The notes under the pieces were generated by a model, which was not told the origin of the DNA, did no database searches, and was given only the letters and a program-made list of their open reading frames with translations. Shown piece by piece: positions 1-11,279 of a stretch of DNA of 64,000 nt. The translations under genes and the position numbers were made by a program. The stretch is from JAFAZI01 sp035501255 (GTDB lineage: Bacteria > Actinomycetota > Actinomycetes > JAFAQI01): NCBI GenBank assembly GCA_035501255.1, contig DATJWM010000135.1, positions 1 to 64,000 on the forward strand, given 5' to 3'. Each line of letters begins with the position of its first letter. The first letter of the stretch is position 1.

Positions 1-2926
<2,926 letters not shown>

Positions 2927-3078
2927 GCTCACTTCCTGATCGCGGGGGTGCGGACGGGTGCGACGACGGGCTCGGTCACTGCGCGCCACCGTCGGATAGC
3001 AGGGAACGCGATGACGCCAGTCTCTCATTCCGTGACAACCTGATTCGAAGACTCCGGACGGACGGGCGGGATGCGGAC

Positions 3079-3885
3079 ATGGCGATCGCTGCATCGGACG
3101 TACTACTGACCGGCCGCGTCGCCGTCGTCACAGGCGGTGGGGCGGGGATCGGGCGCGCAATCGCGGCCGGCCTCACCGCTTTCGGTGCGTCGGTCGCGAT
3201 CTGGGAGCGAGACCCCGTGTCCTGCCAGGAGTCGGCGGAGGCGATCGGAGCACTCGGGATCCTCGCCGACGTCCGCGAGACCGAGTCCGTCGACGCCGCG
3301 TTGGCCCGCACCGCCGCCGAGCTCGGTCCGGTGACGATCCTCGTCAACAACGCCGGAGGGGTGTTCTCCTCCCCGCTGTTAGAGACCTCGGAAAACGGCT
3401 GGGACGCCCTCTACCGAGCCAACCTGCGGCACGTGCTGGTGTGCACTCAGCGGGTCGCACGCGAGATGGTGGCCGCTCGGTTGCCGGGCAGCGTCACGAA
3501 CATCACGTCGATCGAGGGGGTCCGGGCTGCGCCCGGTTATGCGGCGTACGCCGCCGCCAAGGCAGGGGTCATCAACTACACGAAGACCGCGGCGCTCGAA
3601 CTCGCTCCGTACGGAATCCGAGTCAACGCACTCGCGCCGGACATCACCGTGACGGAGGGCCTTCTGGCGCTGGCCGGACCCGATGCGGAACAACGGTTCG
3701 GTGATGCGGTGCCGATGGGCCGTGCCGGTCACGTCGATGAGATCGCAGGGGCCGCCGTGTTCCTCGCCTCGGACCTCGCGAGCTACGTCACCGGTCAGAC
3801 ACTCCACGTCGACGGCGGGACGCAGGCGGCCTCTGGCTGGTACCTGGATCCGCAGTCCGGCTCGTATGTTCTCGGACCACGGTGA
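3079..3885 (+). CDS. Short-chain dehydrogenase/reductase (SDR)
   Basis: This is a classical SDR of 268 residues, a cytoplasmic NAD(P)-dependent oxidoreductase. The N-terminal cofactor motif reads TGGGAGIGRA, the structural motif NNAG is present, and the catalytic Ser, Tyr and Lys appear in ITSIEG and YAAYAAAKAG. The C-terminus has the usual VTGQTLHVDGG. I chose ATG 3079 because it places the Rossmann motif near residue 15. Longer upstream reading would run into the divergent metH promoter region. The stop overlaps a possible GTG start of the next gene (3882). The substrate cannot be deduced. The gene resembles FabG-type ketoreductases, but the dedicated fatty-acid FabG is at 45800. Confidence 0.88.
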   Translation: MAIAASDVLLTGRVAVVTGGGAGIGRAIAAGLTAFGASVAIWERDPVSCQESAEAIGALGILADVRETESVDAALARTAAELGPVTILVNNAGGVFSSPLLETSENGWDALYRANLRHVLVCTQRVAREMVAARLPGSVTNITSIEGVRAAPGYAAYAAAKAGVINYTKTAALELAPYGIRVNALAPDITVTEGLLALAGPDAEQRFGDAVPMGRAGHVDEIAGAAVFLASDLASYVTGQTLHVDGGTQAASGWYLDPQSGSYVLGPR

Positions 3886-3926
3886 GCGTCGAGACGGGAG
3901 GCAACCAGGCCGCTAGGCTCGCGCCG

Positions 3927-5027
3927 ATGGCACCGCCTCAGTCAGCCCACCCGGAGGATCGTCACTCGATCCGGACCCGACCGACACGCTCCTTCGGTGG
4001 GCGCAGGGCCGTCGCAGTGGTGTGTGCCCTTGTCGCCGCCGGCACGGCGCTCACCGCCTGCGGGTCCTCGGACTCCTCCTCGGCCGGCTCCTGCAATGTC
4101 ACCAAGGTTGCCGACGATGTCCTGCCTTCCGTCGTGAAGATTGCGGCGAGCGGCTCGGGCGGAAGTGGCACCGGCTCCGGCGAAGTGATCGACTCCGCCG
4201 GCCATATCGTGACGAACAACCACGTGATCTCGGTGGCCGCCAACGGCGGCTCGGTTCAGGTGGTGTTCTCCGGCGGGAAGTCGGTGCCCGCAACGATCAC
4301 CGGTCGCGACCCGCAAACCGACATTGCCGTGCTCAAGGTCGACCCCCCCGAGGGGATGACGGTGATCGGAATCGGATCCTCCGATTCGGTCCGGGTCGGA
4401 CAACCGGTCGTAGCCCTCGGTGCGCCGCTCGGCCTCGACGGAACGGTCACCGCGGGAATCGTGAGCGCGATGGACCGAACGGTGCAGGTTCCGGGCGAGT
4501 CGAACCGGCACGCGCTCCTCGTGGGGGCGCTTCAGACCGATGCCTCGATCAACCCGGGCAACAGCGGCGGCGCTCTCGTCAACTGCAACGGCGATCTCGT
4601 CGGCGTGCCGACCGCCGGGGCAGTGGTGCCCAACCCCTCTGGCGAGTCCGCCGGAGGCAGCATCGGCCTCGGGTTCGCGATTCCCGTCGACCTTGCGATC
4701 AGTCTCGCCGATCAAATCATCAACACGGGGCGAGTCACGCACGCCTATTTCGGCCTCCAGACGGTTCCGATCCCCTCCTCGGCCGCACATGCGGAAGGGT
4801 TGCCGCAGGGGCTCCTCGTCACGTCGGTGGTCGCGGGCGGTCCGGCTGCGGTCGCCGGCCTGCAGCCCAACGACGTGATCACGACGATCGACGGCGAGGC
4901 GGCGACCACCAACGTGCAACTCGAGTCACTGTCGATCACGAAAGCGGCCGGCGATGCCGTGCCGGTCGAGTACGTACGAGCCGGGCAGACTCACCGTGCA
5001 ACGATCACGCTCGGCGCGACTCCCTGA
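3927..5027 (+). CDS. HtrA/DegP-like serine protease, lipoprotein with one PDZ domain
   Basis: A predicted extracytoplasmic quality-control protease of 366 residues. An Arg-rich N-terminus leads into a hydrophobic segment and the lipobox LTAC, with the lipidated Cys near residue 45. The trypsin-like domain shows the full triad: His99 in TNNHVI, Asp132 in QTDIAVL and Ser213 in NPGNSGGAL. A PDZ domain follows at about 265-350, including LQPNDVITTIDG. A second in-frame start, GTG 3882, overlaps the upstream stop and would add 15 residues before the signal peptide. I prefer ATG 3927, although no strong ribosome site supports either. It may be cotranscribed with the SDR. The family degrades or chaperones misfolded envelope proteins; the target here is unknown. 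Confidence 0.9.
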   Translation: MAPPQSAHPEDRHSIRTRPTRSFGGRRAVAVVCALVAAGTALTACGSSDSSSAGSCNVTKVADDVLPSVVKIAASGSGGSGTGSGEVIDSAGHIVTNNHVISVAANGGSVQVVFSGGKSVPATITGRDPQTDIAVLKVDPPEGMTVIGIGSSDSVRVGQPVVALGAPLGLDGTVTAGIVSAMDRTVQVPGESNRHALLVGALQTDASINPGNSGGALVNCNGDLVGVPTAGAVVPNPSGESAGGSIGLGFAIPVDLAISLADQIINTGRVTHAYFGLQTVPIPSSAAHAEGLPQGLLVTSVVAGGPAAVAGLQPNDVITTIDGEAATTNVQLESLSITKAAGDAVPVEYVRAGQTHRATITLGATP

Positions 5028-5051
5028 GCGACGAGCTACTCCTGCGACGGG

Positions 5052-5327
5052 TCAGGAGTTGAGGACTTTGGCCTTCTGAGCCTCGAACTCGGCGTCGGTG
5101 AGCACGCCCTGAGCATGCAGTTCCGCGAGCTGCTTCAACTGCTCGATCGGGTCCGGGGCGGCGGGGGCGGGGGCGGGGGCAGCGGGCGGCGGTGCGGCGT
5201 ACTGCTGCTGCTGCTCGTCCTGGCTGGCCCACCGGTTGGCCTGGCGGCGCGACACTCGGTTGGACACTGCGGTGGCGGTGCCGGCCACCACAGCGGTGCG
5301 GGCGACTCCGCGCATCAGTCCTGGCAT
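5052..5327 (-). CDS. SHOCT-domain small protein
   Basis: A 91-residue protein. The N-terminus has a short glycine/alanine-rich hydrophobic stretch (MRGVARTAVVAGTATAVS). A Gln-rich and Ala-Pro repeat linker follows at about 38-60. The C-terminal 30 residues match the SHOCT pattern (PIEQLKQLAELHAQGVLTD then EFEAQKAKVL), a short helical oligomerisation motif common in actinobacteria. An AGGAGACC-type ribosome site precedes the ATG. It sits just downstream of the DUF6325-like gene on the same strand (gap 42 bp). SHOCT and DUF6325-type genes often lie together, which suggests a shared and probably stress-related role. The exact function is unknown. Confidence 0.85.
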   Translation of the reverse strand: MPGLMRGVARTAVVAGTATAVSNRVSRRQANRWASQDEQQQQYAAPPPAAPAPAPAAPDPIEQLKQLAELHAQGVLTDAEFEAQKAKVLNS

Positions 5328-5369
5328 CGTGAGGTCTCCTTCTTCGTGCTCGGTCCGGGGATTGGGTTG

Positions 5370-5822
5370 TTACTCGATCGCGTCGAGGGAGGCAAGCAGC
5401 GCATCCTGCGGGATGTAGCCCGCCGCGACAAGCTGAGCGTCCCCTGCCCGCAACGCCTGGACGAAGCTCGTGGCCCAGCGGTTTTCGAAGATCAGGATCG
5501 CGGCCGAGGAGCCCGGTTCGATCGCGTCTGCAGCATCGGCGAGATCGGTGTCGTCGATCAGACCGGCGGACGCTCCTTCGAAGACCGCCAGGTCGAACTC
5601 ACCGTCGAGGTCGATATCGGTCAACTCGACGGCCACGATGGAACCGTCGTCATCGCGGCGCACAAAGCACAGATCGAGAATGCTGATCAGGCCACGATCG
5701 ACGAGGTCGAGCAGGATCGGAAAGCCCTCACCCGTCATCTTGTTTCCCGGGAATTCGACGATCAGGTAGCTGATCGGACCGAGGGCTCGGTCAGCTTCTC
5801 CGTCGATGTTCGTGGCCGTCAT
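5370..5822 (-). CDS. DUF6325-like (DUF1269-related) protein
   Basis: A 150-residue acidic soluble protein that begins, after a short tail, with a strand-rich segment (GPISYLIVEFPGNKMTGEG). It contains LLDLVDRGLISILDL and ends with an Ala-rich helix. The pattern of two alpha/beta repeats resembles actinobacterial DUF6325/DUF1269 proteins, which usually sit beside SHOCT proteins, as here. No catalytic motif or membrane segment is visible. It is divergent from the amino-acid antiporter; the 188-bp gap between them holds no clear promoter or structure. The role is unknown, and envelope or general stress is only a guess from context. Confidence 0.75.
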   Translation of the reverse strand: MTATNIDGEADRALGPISYLIVEFPGNKMTGEGFPILLDLVDRGLISILDLCFVRRDDDGSIVAVELTDIDLDGEFDLAVFEGASAGLIDDTDLADAADAIEPGSSAAILIFENRWATSFVQALRAGDAQLVAAGYIPQDALLASLDAIE

Positions 5823-6010
5823 CGCGTGCTCCTCTGCTGATCAATCGGTGGGGCCTGACCACGATCATTGCATCCGCGATCAGCCAATGCGACCCCCTCG
5901 GTGTCGAGCCAAGCTCTCGGGCAGCGTCGCCGCAGCCATCTTGACAATCCGAGCAGCGACCTGCTGACCATTACCGGGCGTTGCCTCACAGCCCCAGTTC
6001 AGGAGGTGCG

Positions 6011-7432
6011 ATGCAGGACACCGAATCGCCGGCGACCGCTGCACCCCAGGCCCAAGGCTTCGGCCTGGGAGTCGCCATCGCGCTAATCGTCGGCTCGATC
6101 ATCGGGGTCGGGATCTTCAACCTTCCGACGTCGCTCGCGAGCTACGGCCCGATCACCTTGGTGTCGATGGGGCTGACCACGATCGGCGCCTTGGCCCTCG
6201 CGATCCTGTTTGCGGCGCTCTCCCGGCGCCTGCCCGCCGACGGCGGTCCGTACGCCTACGCCCGCGTCGGGTTCGGTAACACCCTGGGTTTCTACAACGC
6301 CTGGTCGTACTGGATCACGGCGTGGGCAGGCAACGCCGCCATCGCGGTGGGCTGGGTGCTGTACGTCGAGGTCTTCGTCAACAAGGGTCACCACCGCGGG
6401 TGGTCGATTCTGCTGGTGCTCATCGGTCTGTGGCTTCCCGCGCTCGTCAACCTGTCCGGCGTCAAGAACATGGGTTCGGTTCAGGTTGTTACGACGATCG
6501 TCAAGTACGTCGCAGTCGGCTTCATGGCTACCGTCGGCCTGTTCTTCATCAAGAGCGCGAACTACACCCCCTGGAACGTCAGCGGCGACAACGTCATCAA
6601 TGCCGTCGGTGGCGGAATGGCGATCGCGCTGTTCAGCTATCTCGGGGTTGAGACCGCCGCGGTCGCGGCCGGCAAGGTCCGCGACCCGGACCGGAACATT
6701 CCCCGCTCAACGATCCTCGGCACGTTGGCGACCGCAGTGGTGTACATGCTCTCGCTGACCGCGGTCTTCGGCATCGTGCCGACCTCCACGCTGGTCAACT
6801 CGACCGCACCCTTCTCGGACGCGGCAAACGTCATCTTCGGCGGCACCTGGGCCGGGAAGGCGATGGCCGTGGCTGTGATCATCTCCGGTCTGGGGGCACT
6901 CAACGGCTGGACGATGATCTGCGCCGAGATGCCGCTCGCCGCCGCTGAGGACGGGCTCTTCCCGGAGCGCTTCAAGCGACTGTCCAGTGCCGGTGTGCCA
7001 ACCTTCGGGATCATCTCCTCGACCGTTCTCGCGTCCGCCGCCATGATCATCAACTTCATCGGGTCGGGCGGGGCCACGGTCTTCACCACCCTGGTGCTGA
7101 TGACGGGCATCACCGCCGCCATCCCCTACGGCTTCTCGGCGCTCGCACAGATCAAATGGCGCCTGGCCGACCACCGGCAGATCGACACTCCGCACTTCGC
7201 GCGCGACATGGTCGTTGCCATCCTCGCCCTCATCTTCTCGGTGCTGTTCATCGTGTACTCGCGCAATACCGGACACAGCTTCTGGACGTACTGGGCGCCG
7301 TTCTTCATGGCCGGTGGTGCGCTGCTTCTCGGCATTCCGGTATACCGAATGCAGGAATCGTCGATGACCGAGCCTCCGCCGACCCCGCCGTACCCGGCCG
7401 CCTCGGGCAGATCCGCGGGGCACGACCGGTAA
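6011..7432 (+). CDS. APC-family basic amino acid/polyamine antiporter
   Basis: A 473-residue inner-membrane transporter with about 12 hydrophobic segments. The first membrane helix carries the APC signature GSIIGVGIFNLP (about residues 33-45), which binds the amino group of the substrate. The overall pattern is that of the arginine/ornithine-type antiporter branch (APA family). I chose ATG 6011 because AGGAGGTGCG lies directly in front; a start 30 nt upstream lacks this. The C-terminus is a Pro-rich cytoplasmic tail. Arginine, lysine or a related amine is likely, but no arginine deiminase genes are in the window, so the substrate is uncertain. It converges with the secreted PKD protein, leaving a 36-bp gap. 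Confidence 0.87.
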   Translation: MQDTESPATAAPQAQGFGLGVAIALIVGSIIGVGIFNLPTSLASYGPITLVSMGLTTIGALALAILFAALSRRLPADGGPYAYARVGFGNTLGFYNAWSYWITAWAGNAAIAVGWVLYVEVFVNKGHHRGWSILLVLIGLWLPALVNLSGVKNMGSVQVVTTIVKYVAVGFMATVGLFFIKSANYTPWNVSGDNVINAVGGGMAIALFSYLGVETAAVAAGKVRDPDRNIPRSTILGTLATAVVYMLSLTAVFGIVPTSTLVNSTAPFSDAANVIFGGTWAGKAMAVAVIISGLGALNGWTMICAEMPLAAAEDGLFPERFKRLSSAGVPTFGIISSTVLASAAMIINFIGSGGATVFTTLVLMTGITAAIPYGFSALAQIKWRLADHRQIDTPHFARDMVVAILALIFSVLFIVYSRNTGHSFWTYWAPFFMAGGALLLGIPVYRMQESSMTEPPPTPPYPAASGRSAGHDR

Positions 7433-7468
7433 TTCGGCCGGCCGCACATGCTGGTTCCCGCGAACGGT

Positions 7469-10400
7469 TCAGTGCACCGTCACCGTCTCATGGCCGGTGT
7501 GCCGATGTCCGGCATGGGTGTAGGTCAGGACGAGGTGGTAACGACCCTTGTGCAGAGCATGCCGCTGGTTCAGCGTGATCCGCTTCGGATGTGTCAACGC
7601 CGAGGCGAGTCCACTCCCGAAGACCTTCTTGCCGCGACGCAGGGTGGCGTGAACCTCGCGGCCGGTGACCGTCACCTGACCGCTCCCCACAGTGCTCACG
7701 GTGAGCGAGCAGGTGTGGGACTTGCACGAGAGGAAGTCGACCTTGGCGGGTTTGATTGCGCGCAGGTGGGCCCGGCCGGCCCGGCCGGACAGCAGGTTGG
7801 GGCCACCTTGGCCGACGACCGTGGCGGTATAGGAGTCCGACGGTAGGACCTTGCCAAGGGTGACCGATCGATGCTTGGGGCTGGTGAACGTGGTCACCAG
7901 GCGTCCATCGTTCCCGCGAAGCGTCACGCGATAACGGCGGACGTGGTGCGCCGCAGCCCAGGTCAGCCGCGCGCCCGAGCCGCCGGTGCGAACCATCCGC
8001 ACATGGTGGACACCACTGGGACGCACGGCAGGAGGCGCCTTGAAGGAGCCGACCTTCAGCGTTCGCAGCGGAGCGCCGGCTGAGGAGCGCAGATAGGCGA
8101 CGATCGACCGTTTGCGTCCTAGCGCGTCCTGCGGAGTGAACGTCACAGTTCCATGCGCGCGCCGCGCGGTGCCGACCACGTCGGTGCTGTCGTGACCGCG
8201 CTCGACAAACTGGATCTGAGAACCGGCGACGTAGTGCGCGATCCGGTAGCGGAGTTGGTAGCGGCGACCATGCAGTCGCTTGACGTGAGTGTGGATCTTC
8301 GCTGGCGGCGCGTCCCCGGCTTGGTGGACCTGGGTGACCTTGGGTGCTCCGGCCGCCTCCACCACCTTCCAAGTTCCGCCCTGCGGCTTGCGCAGAAAGA
8401 CGATGATCTGGTGGGTGTCGGGCGCGATCGCTGCGACGTACTTTCCCTTGGCTTTGCTCACCTCACCCGCGGCGGTCGGAGTGGTGAACTTCTGGCCGCT
8501 TGGCGAGATCAAGGTCACCGTCGGGTCGTCCGCGTTCGCCGTGAGCTTCAGCTCGACACCCTGCTGACCGCCGGCAATGTGGATCGTTTGGTACTTGGTC
8601 CCCGCAGCCGAGGTCACGGACCCGTGGAATCCGCGCTCGCTGCCGACGAACCCGCCGGTGTGTTGAGCCACCGGAGTCTGTTGGTACTGCTTGAGCTGGT
8701 CCGAGCAGTTGCTGAACCCGAAGAAGCCACCGCTGATGCTGCCGTCGGCGAACCCGTACCTGCCCTGAGCGCCGAAGCCGGAGATGTCAGCGCAGCCGGC
8801 GATGTAGTTGTTGTTGATCAAGCCCGCCACCTCGGCACTGATCACCCACAACTTCAAGGCAACGTTCCCATCCGCCTCCCATCGACCGCTACTGGGCTCA
8901 TCCCAGAACGAGATGCCGCCGCTGGCGCTGACGACCGGGTCGTCGCTCGGGTATTTCAGGGACAGCTTCAACTGGGCGTCGGTGTATCCGTCGGAATAGA
9001 CGTCGGCAGCCAACGACGCGATCTCATCGTCGGACAGCGACAGCGATCCCTTCCCGCCGAAGAGCCCGAGCGTCGTGTCGGTCGCATCGCGGTATTTGAA
9101 GGCAAGGCTGAGCTCGAGCTCCTCGGCAATGCTCGCGCCGAGCTGCCCACCGAACTGGAGCGGGTTGACGCCGATCGATCCGCCGAGCTGGTTCAGCAGG
9201 ATCCCTGGGTAGATCGGTACGCCCGTGCCGGTCGGAGCCGTGAAAAGCATCGACGCGTAGGAGAACTGTCCCTGCTTGAAGTCGAGTTCCGCCGCGAGAC
9301 TCGGCTGGCTCAGCGGACCGAAGATCAACGTCCCTTTCGCCTGCCACGTGTCCCGCTTCGAAGCATCCGGATCGCTGGGGAAGTAGTAGACGAACGACGC
9401 GTCCTTCACCTGGAAGATGTCGGCGATCCCCGCCTTCGGAATCGTGAACTGTAGGGACGCCAGATTGATCCCGGTGGTGGGATCGGCCACGATCTCGAGC
9501 GACCCGGTCGCCTCAAACCCCACCGACTGCAGATCCAGAGCGACCTGCACGTCGAAGAGGGACTGACCCTTGTTGTTCAGGTAGACCTTCACCTGACCGG
9601 TCAACGGGAAGCCGCCCGGCAGCGTCGCGCAAGCGCTGGATCCACCGCTCGGCGGGCAGCAGGCAGGGTTCTTGCCGGCCGAGGAGCATGACTCGCCGAC
9701 CCCGAAGCTCGCCAGCAGGGTCTTCCCGCCGTTCTCGTCGTCGAACGCGCCTCGATGCGTGGCCGGCGCACGATCAGCGGAACGGATCGCACCACCCAGG
9801 TGAATCACCGGCGGGACGAACGCCTTGAAGGTCAACTGCATCGGATTCGTGCTGAGATCCATCCCTCCGACGACCACGTTGCCGATGGGGGTGTTCAACA
9901 ACTCGACATCCGTGACCGGTCCGGACAACCGGGTGCCACTGCCAATGCCCAGCTGGTTGAACTTGCTGATCGTGAACACGCCGTAGCCGCCCCCGCGCGG
10001 CACGAGCGCCATGCCGTCGAGGTCGAGAACTTTCGTCTGGATTACCCATCCACCTTGGGGCAACGTCTGTATGCAGTCGGCAATGATGTGGACGTCACCG
10101 TCGTCGTACGTCGATGTGCAGTCTCCCTGCCCGCCATCGGACATCGGAAGGGAGATCGGTGGCGGCGCGGCGGTGAAGGTCGTGTGAGTGCTTGCCGACT
10201 GTCCGCCGGAGTTGGTGATGGTGAGGCCGATCGTGTGAGTGCCCGGCGGGAAGATGAACGTGGCGTTCGGGTTGCTGCCGGTGCTCGTATCGATGTGACC
10301 GTCGTCGTTGAAGTCCCAGTCATAGGACACGATCGTCGATCCGCTGGCTCCGCCTGGCGTCGAGCCACTGCCGTCGAACGTCACCGGTTGTCCGCCGGTC

Positions 10401-11071
10401 GGGTCGGTGGTGTCCACGGCCACGCTTGCGGTCGGTGACCCACCCCCGCCACCCGTCGTCGTGAAGGAGAGGTCGTCGATCCCGACCTGCGGCGCCAGAG
10501 CCGCATCGGAGACCGAGGTCGTACTGATGATCTGGAAGTAGGAGATCGACGCCGAGCTCCCGGTCGGCGACGCAGTGAGCGCCGTCCACGTGCCTGCGGG
10601 TGCAGTCGCGGTGCCGGTCGCCACCTCGGTACCGCCGGCGTCGTACCCGTAGATCGTCATCGCCACGGCCGCGCCGGACGCGGCGAGGCTCGACACCTCA
10701 ACCGACAGTGAGCTCGTCGCACCGTTGGAGAAGTAGCCGTAGGTGTCGGCGAAGTAGCGGGCGACGGCGCCGGGCGGCGAACAGTCCGGCAGGACGGCGT
10801 AATTCGGCGACGAGTACGCCGTCGCGATGCTGCTGACGGACGGCGATCCGCAGTCCGCGTTCGTGGGTGACTGGCCGAAGCCGCTCGCCAGACCGAACTC
10901 GACGCCCTGCGACGAATACTGGTTGGACACCACCGTGCCGATCGCCAGATCGTCGAAGTTGATGACCGGCGGGGTCGCCGCACGCGCCGCGTGCGCCGGC
11001 CCGACCACGAACGCCGTACTCGCGAGCAGTGCCGCCATCGTGGCGGCAACCTGTGGCGACCGCATCCGCAT
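7469..11071 (-). CDS. Large secreted protein with PKD domain and Fn3-like C-terminus
   Basis: About 1200 residues. The signal peptide ends near AHAARA (about residue 30). It is followed by a beta-rich module (INFDDLAIGTVV) and a PKD domain at roughly 205-295 (YDWDFNDDGHIDTS, then PGTHTIGLTI). The long middle part is rich in beta strands and Gly/Ser. The C-terminal third is His/Arg-rich with an Fn3-like stretch (RRYRVTLRGNDGRL). No sortase motif, membrane anchor or enzymatic motif was seen, so release into the medium or loose wall attachment is likely. ATG 11071 and ATG 11065 are both possible, with CCAGGTG just upstream; a longer frame to 11227 would put about 50 Arg-rich residues before the signal peptide. 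It may act in adhesion or binding; no specific function can be given. Confidence 0.8.
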   Translation of the reverse strand: MRMRSPQVAATMAALLASTAFVVGPAHAARAATPPVINFDDLAIGTVVSNQYSSQGVEFGLASGFGQSPTNADCGSPSVSSIATAYSSPNYAVLPDCSPPGAVARYFADTYGYFSNGATSSLSVEVSSLAASGAAVAMTIYGYDAGGTEVATGTATAPAGTWTALTASPTGSSASISYFQIISTTSVSDAALAPQVGIDDLSFTTTGGGGGSPTASVAVDTTDPTGGQPVTFDGSGSTPGGASGSTIVSYDWDFNDDGHIDTSTGSNPNATFIFPPGTHTIGLTITNSGGQSASTHTTFTAAPPPISLPMSDGGQGDCTSTYDDGDVHIIADCIQTLPQGGWVIQTKVLDLDGMALVPRGGGYGVFTISKFNQLGIGSGTRLSGPVTDVELLNTPIGNVVVGGMDLSTNPMQLTFKAFVPPVIHLGGAIRSADRAPATHRGAFDDENGGKTLLASFGVGESCSSAGKNPACCPPSGGSSACATLPGGFPLTGQVKVYLNNKGQSLFDVQVALDLQSVGFEATGSLEIVADPTTGINLASLQFTIPKAGIADIFQVKDASFVYYFPSDPDASKRDTWQAKGTLIFGPLSQPSLAAELDFKQGQFSYASMLFTAPTGTGVPIYPGILLNQLGGSIGVNPLQFGGQLGASIAEELELSLAFKYRDATDTTLGLFGGKGSLSLSDDEIASLAADVYSDGYTDAQLKLSLKYPSDDPVVSASGGISFWDEPSSGRWEADGNVALKLWVISAEVAGLINNNYIAGCADISGFGAQGRYGFADGSISGGFFGFSNCSDQLKQYQQTPVAQHTGGFVGSERGFHGSVTSAAGTKYQTIHIAGGQQGVELKLTANADDPTVTLISPSGQKFTTPTAAGEVSKAKGKYVAAIAPDTHQIIVFLRKPQGGTWKVVEAAGAPKVTQVHQAGDAPPAKIHTHVKRLHGRRYQLRYRIAHYVAGSQIQFVERGHDSTDVVGTARRAHGTVTFTPQDALGRKRSIVAYLRSSAGAPLRTLKVGSFKAPPAVRPSGVHHVRMVRTGGSGARLTWAAAHHVRRYRVTLRGNDGRLVTTFTSPKHRSVTLGKVLPSDSYTATVVGQGGPNLLSGRAGRAHLRAIKPAKVDFLSCKSHTCSLTVSTVGSGQVTVTGREVHATLRRGKKVFGSGLASALTHPKRITLNQRHALHKGRYHLVLTYTHAGHRHTGHETVTVH

Positions 11072-11155
11072 CACCTGGCGCCCCCAGGGCCTCGGCTCGA
11101 CCGGCATACCGTAGCGCCGGGCTGCGCCCGGCGCCACCGCCGTCCGGGCGGATCC

Positions 11156-11265
11156 CGGCGTTTCTGAGCACAACCGGCGCGCGCCGCGCGCGCCGCGCGT
11201 GCCGCATCGCGGGAAAATGCGCGACACGGCCGCGCGACACGCCGGGGTTGTGCTCAGGAACGCCG
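11156..11265. repeat. 110-bp inverted-repeat element (20-bp arms, GC-alternating core)
   Basis: The arms are 11156-11175 (CGGCGTTTCTGAGCACAACC) and 11246-11265, which is its reverse complement with one mismatch. The 70-bp core is an alternating GC/CG tract that can fold further. It lies 14 bp beyond the stop of the FAD oxidoreductase and about 85 bp upstream of the secreted-protein start. It could be a very large terminator or cruciform, or a MITE-like remnant. No flanking target duplication was established. Confidence 0.7.
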
Positions 11266-11279
11266 CGACAACGAACGGG

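Noticed and set aside
2927..3078. Possible cobalamin or SAM riboswitch upstream of metH
   Set aside because: I looked for conserved B12-box or SAM-switch motifs on the minus strand and found none; the gap shows no convincing structure.
5823..6010. TTGACA at 5941 as promoter of the antiporter gene
   Set aside because: No -10-like hexamer occurs at 16-19 bp, so I did not annotate a promoter.
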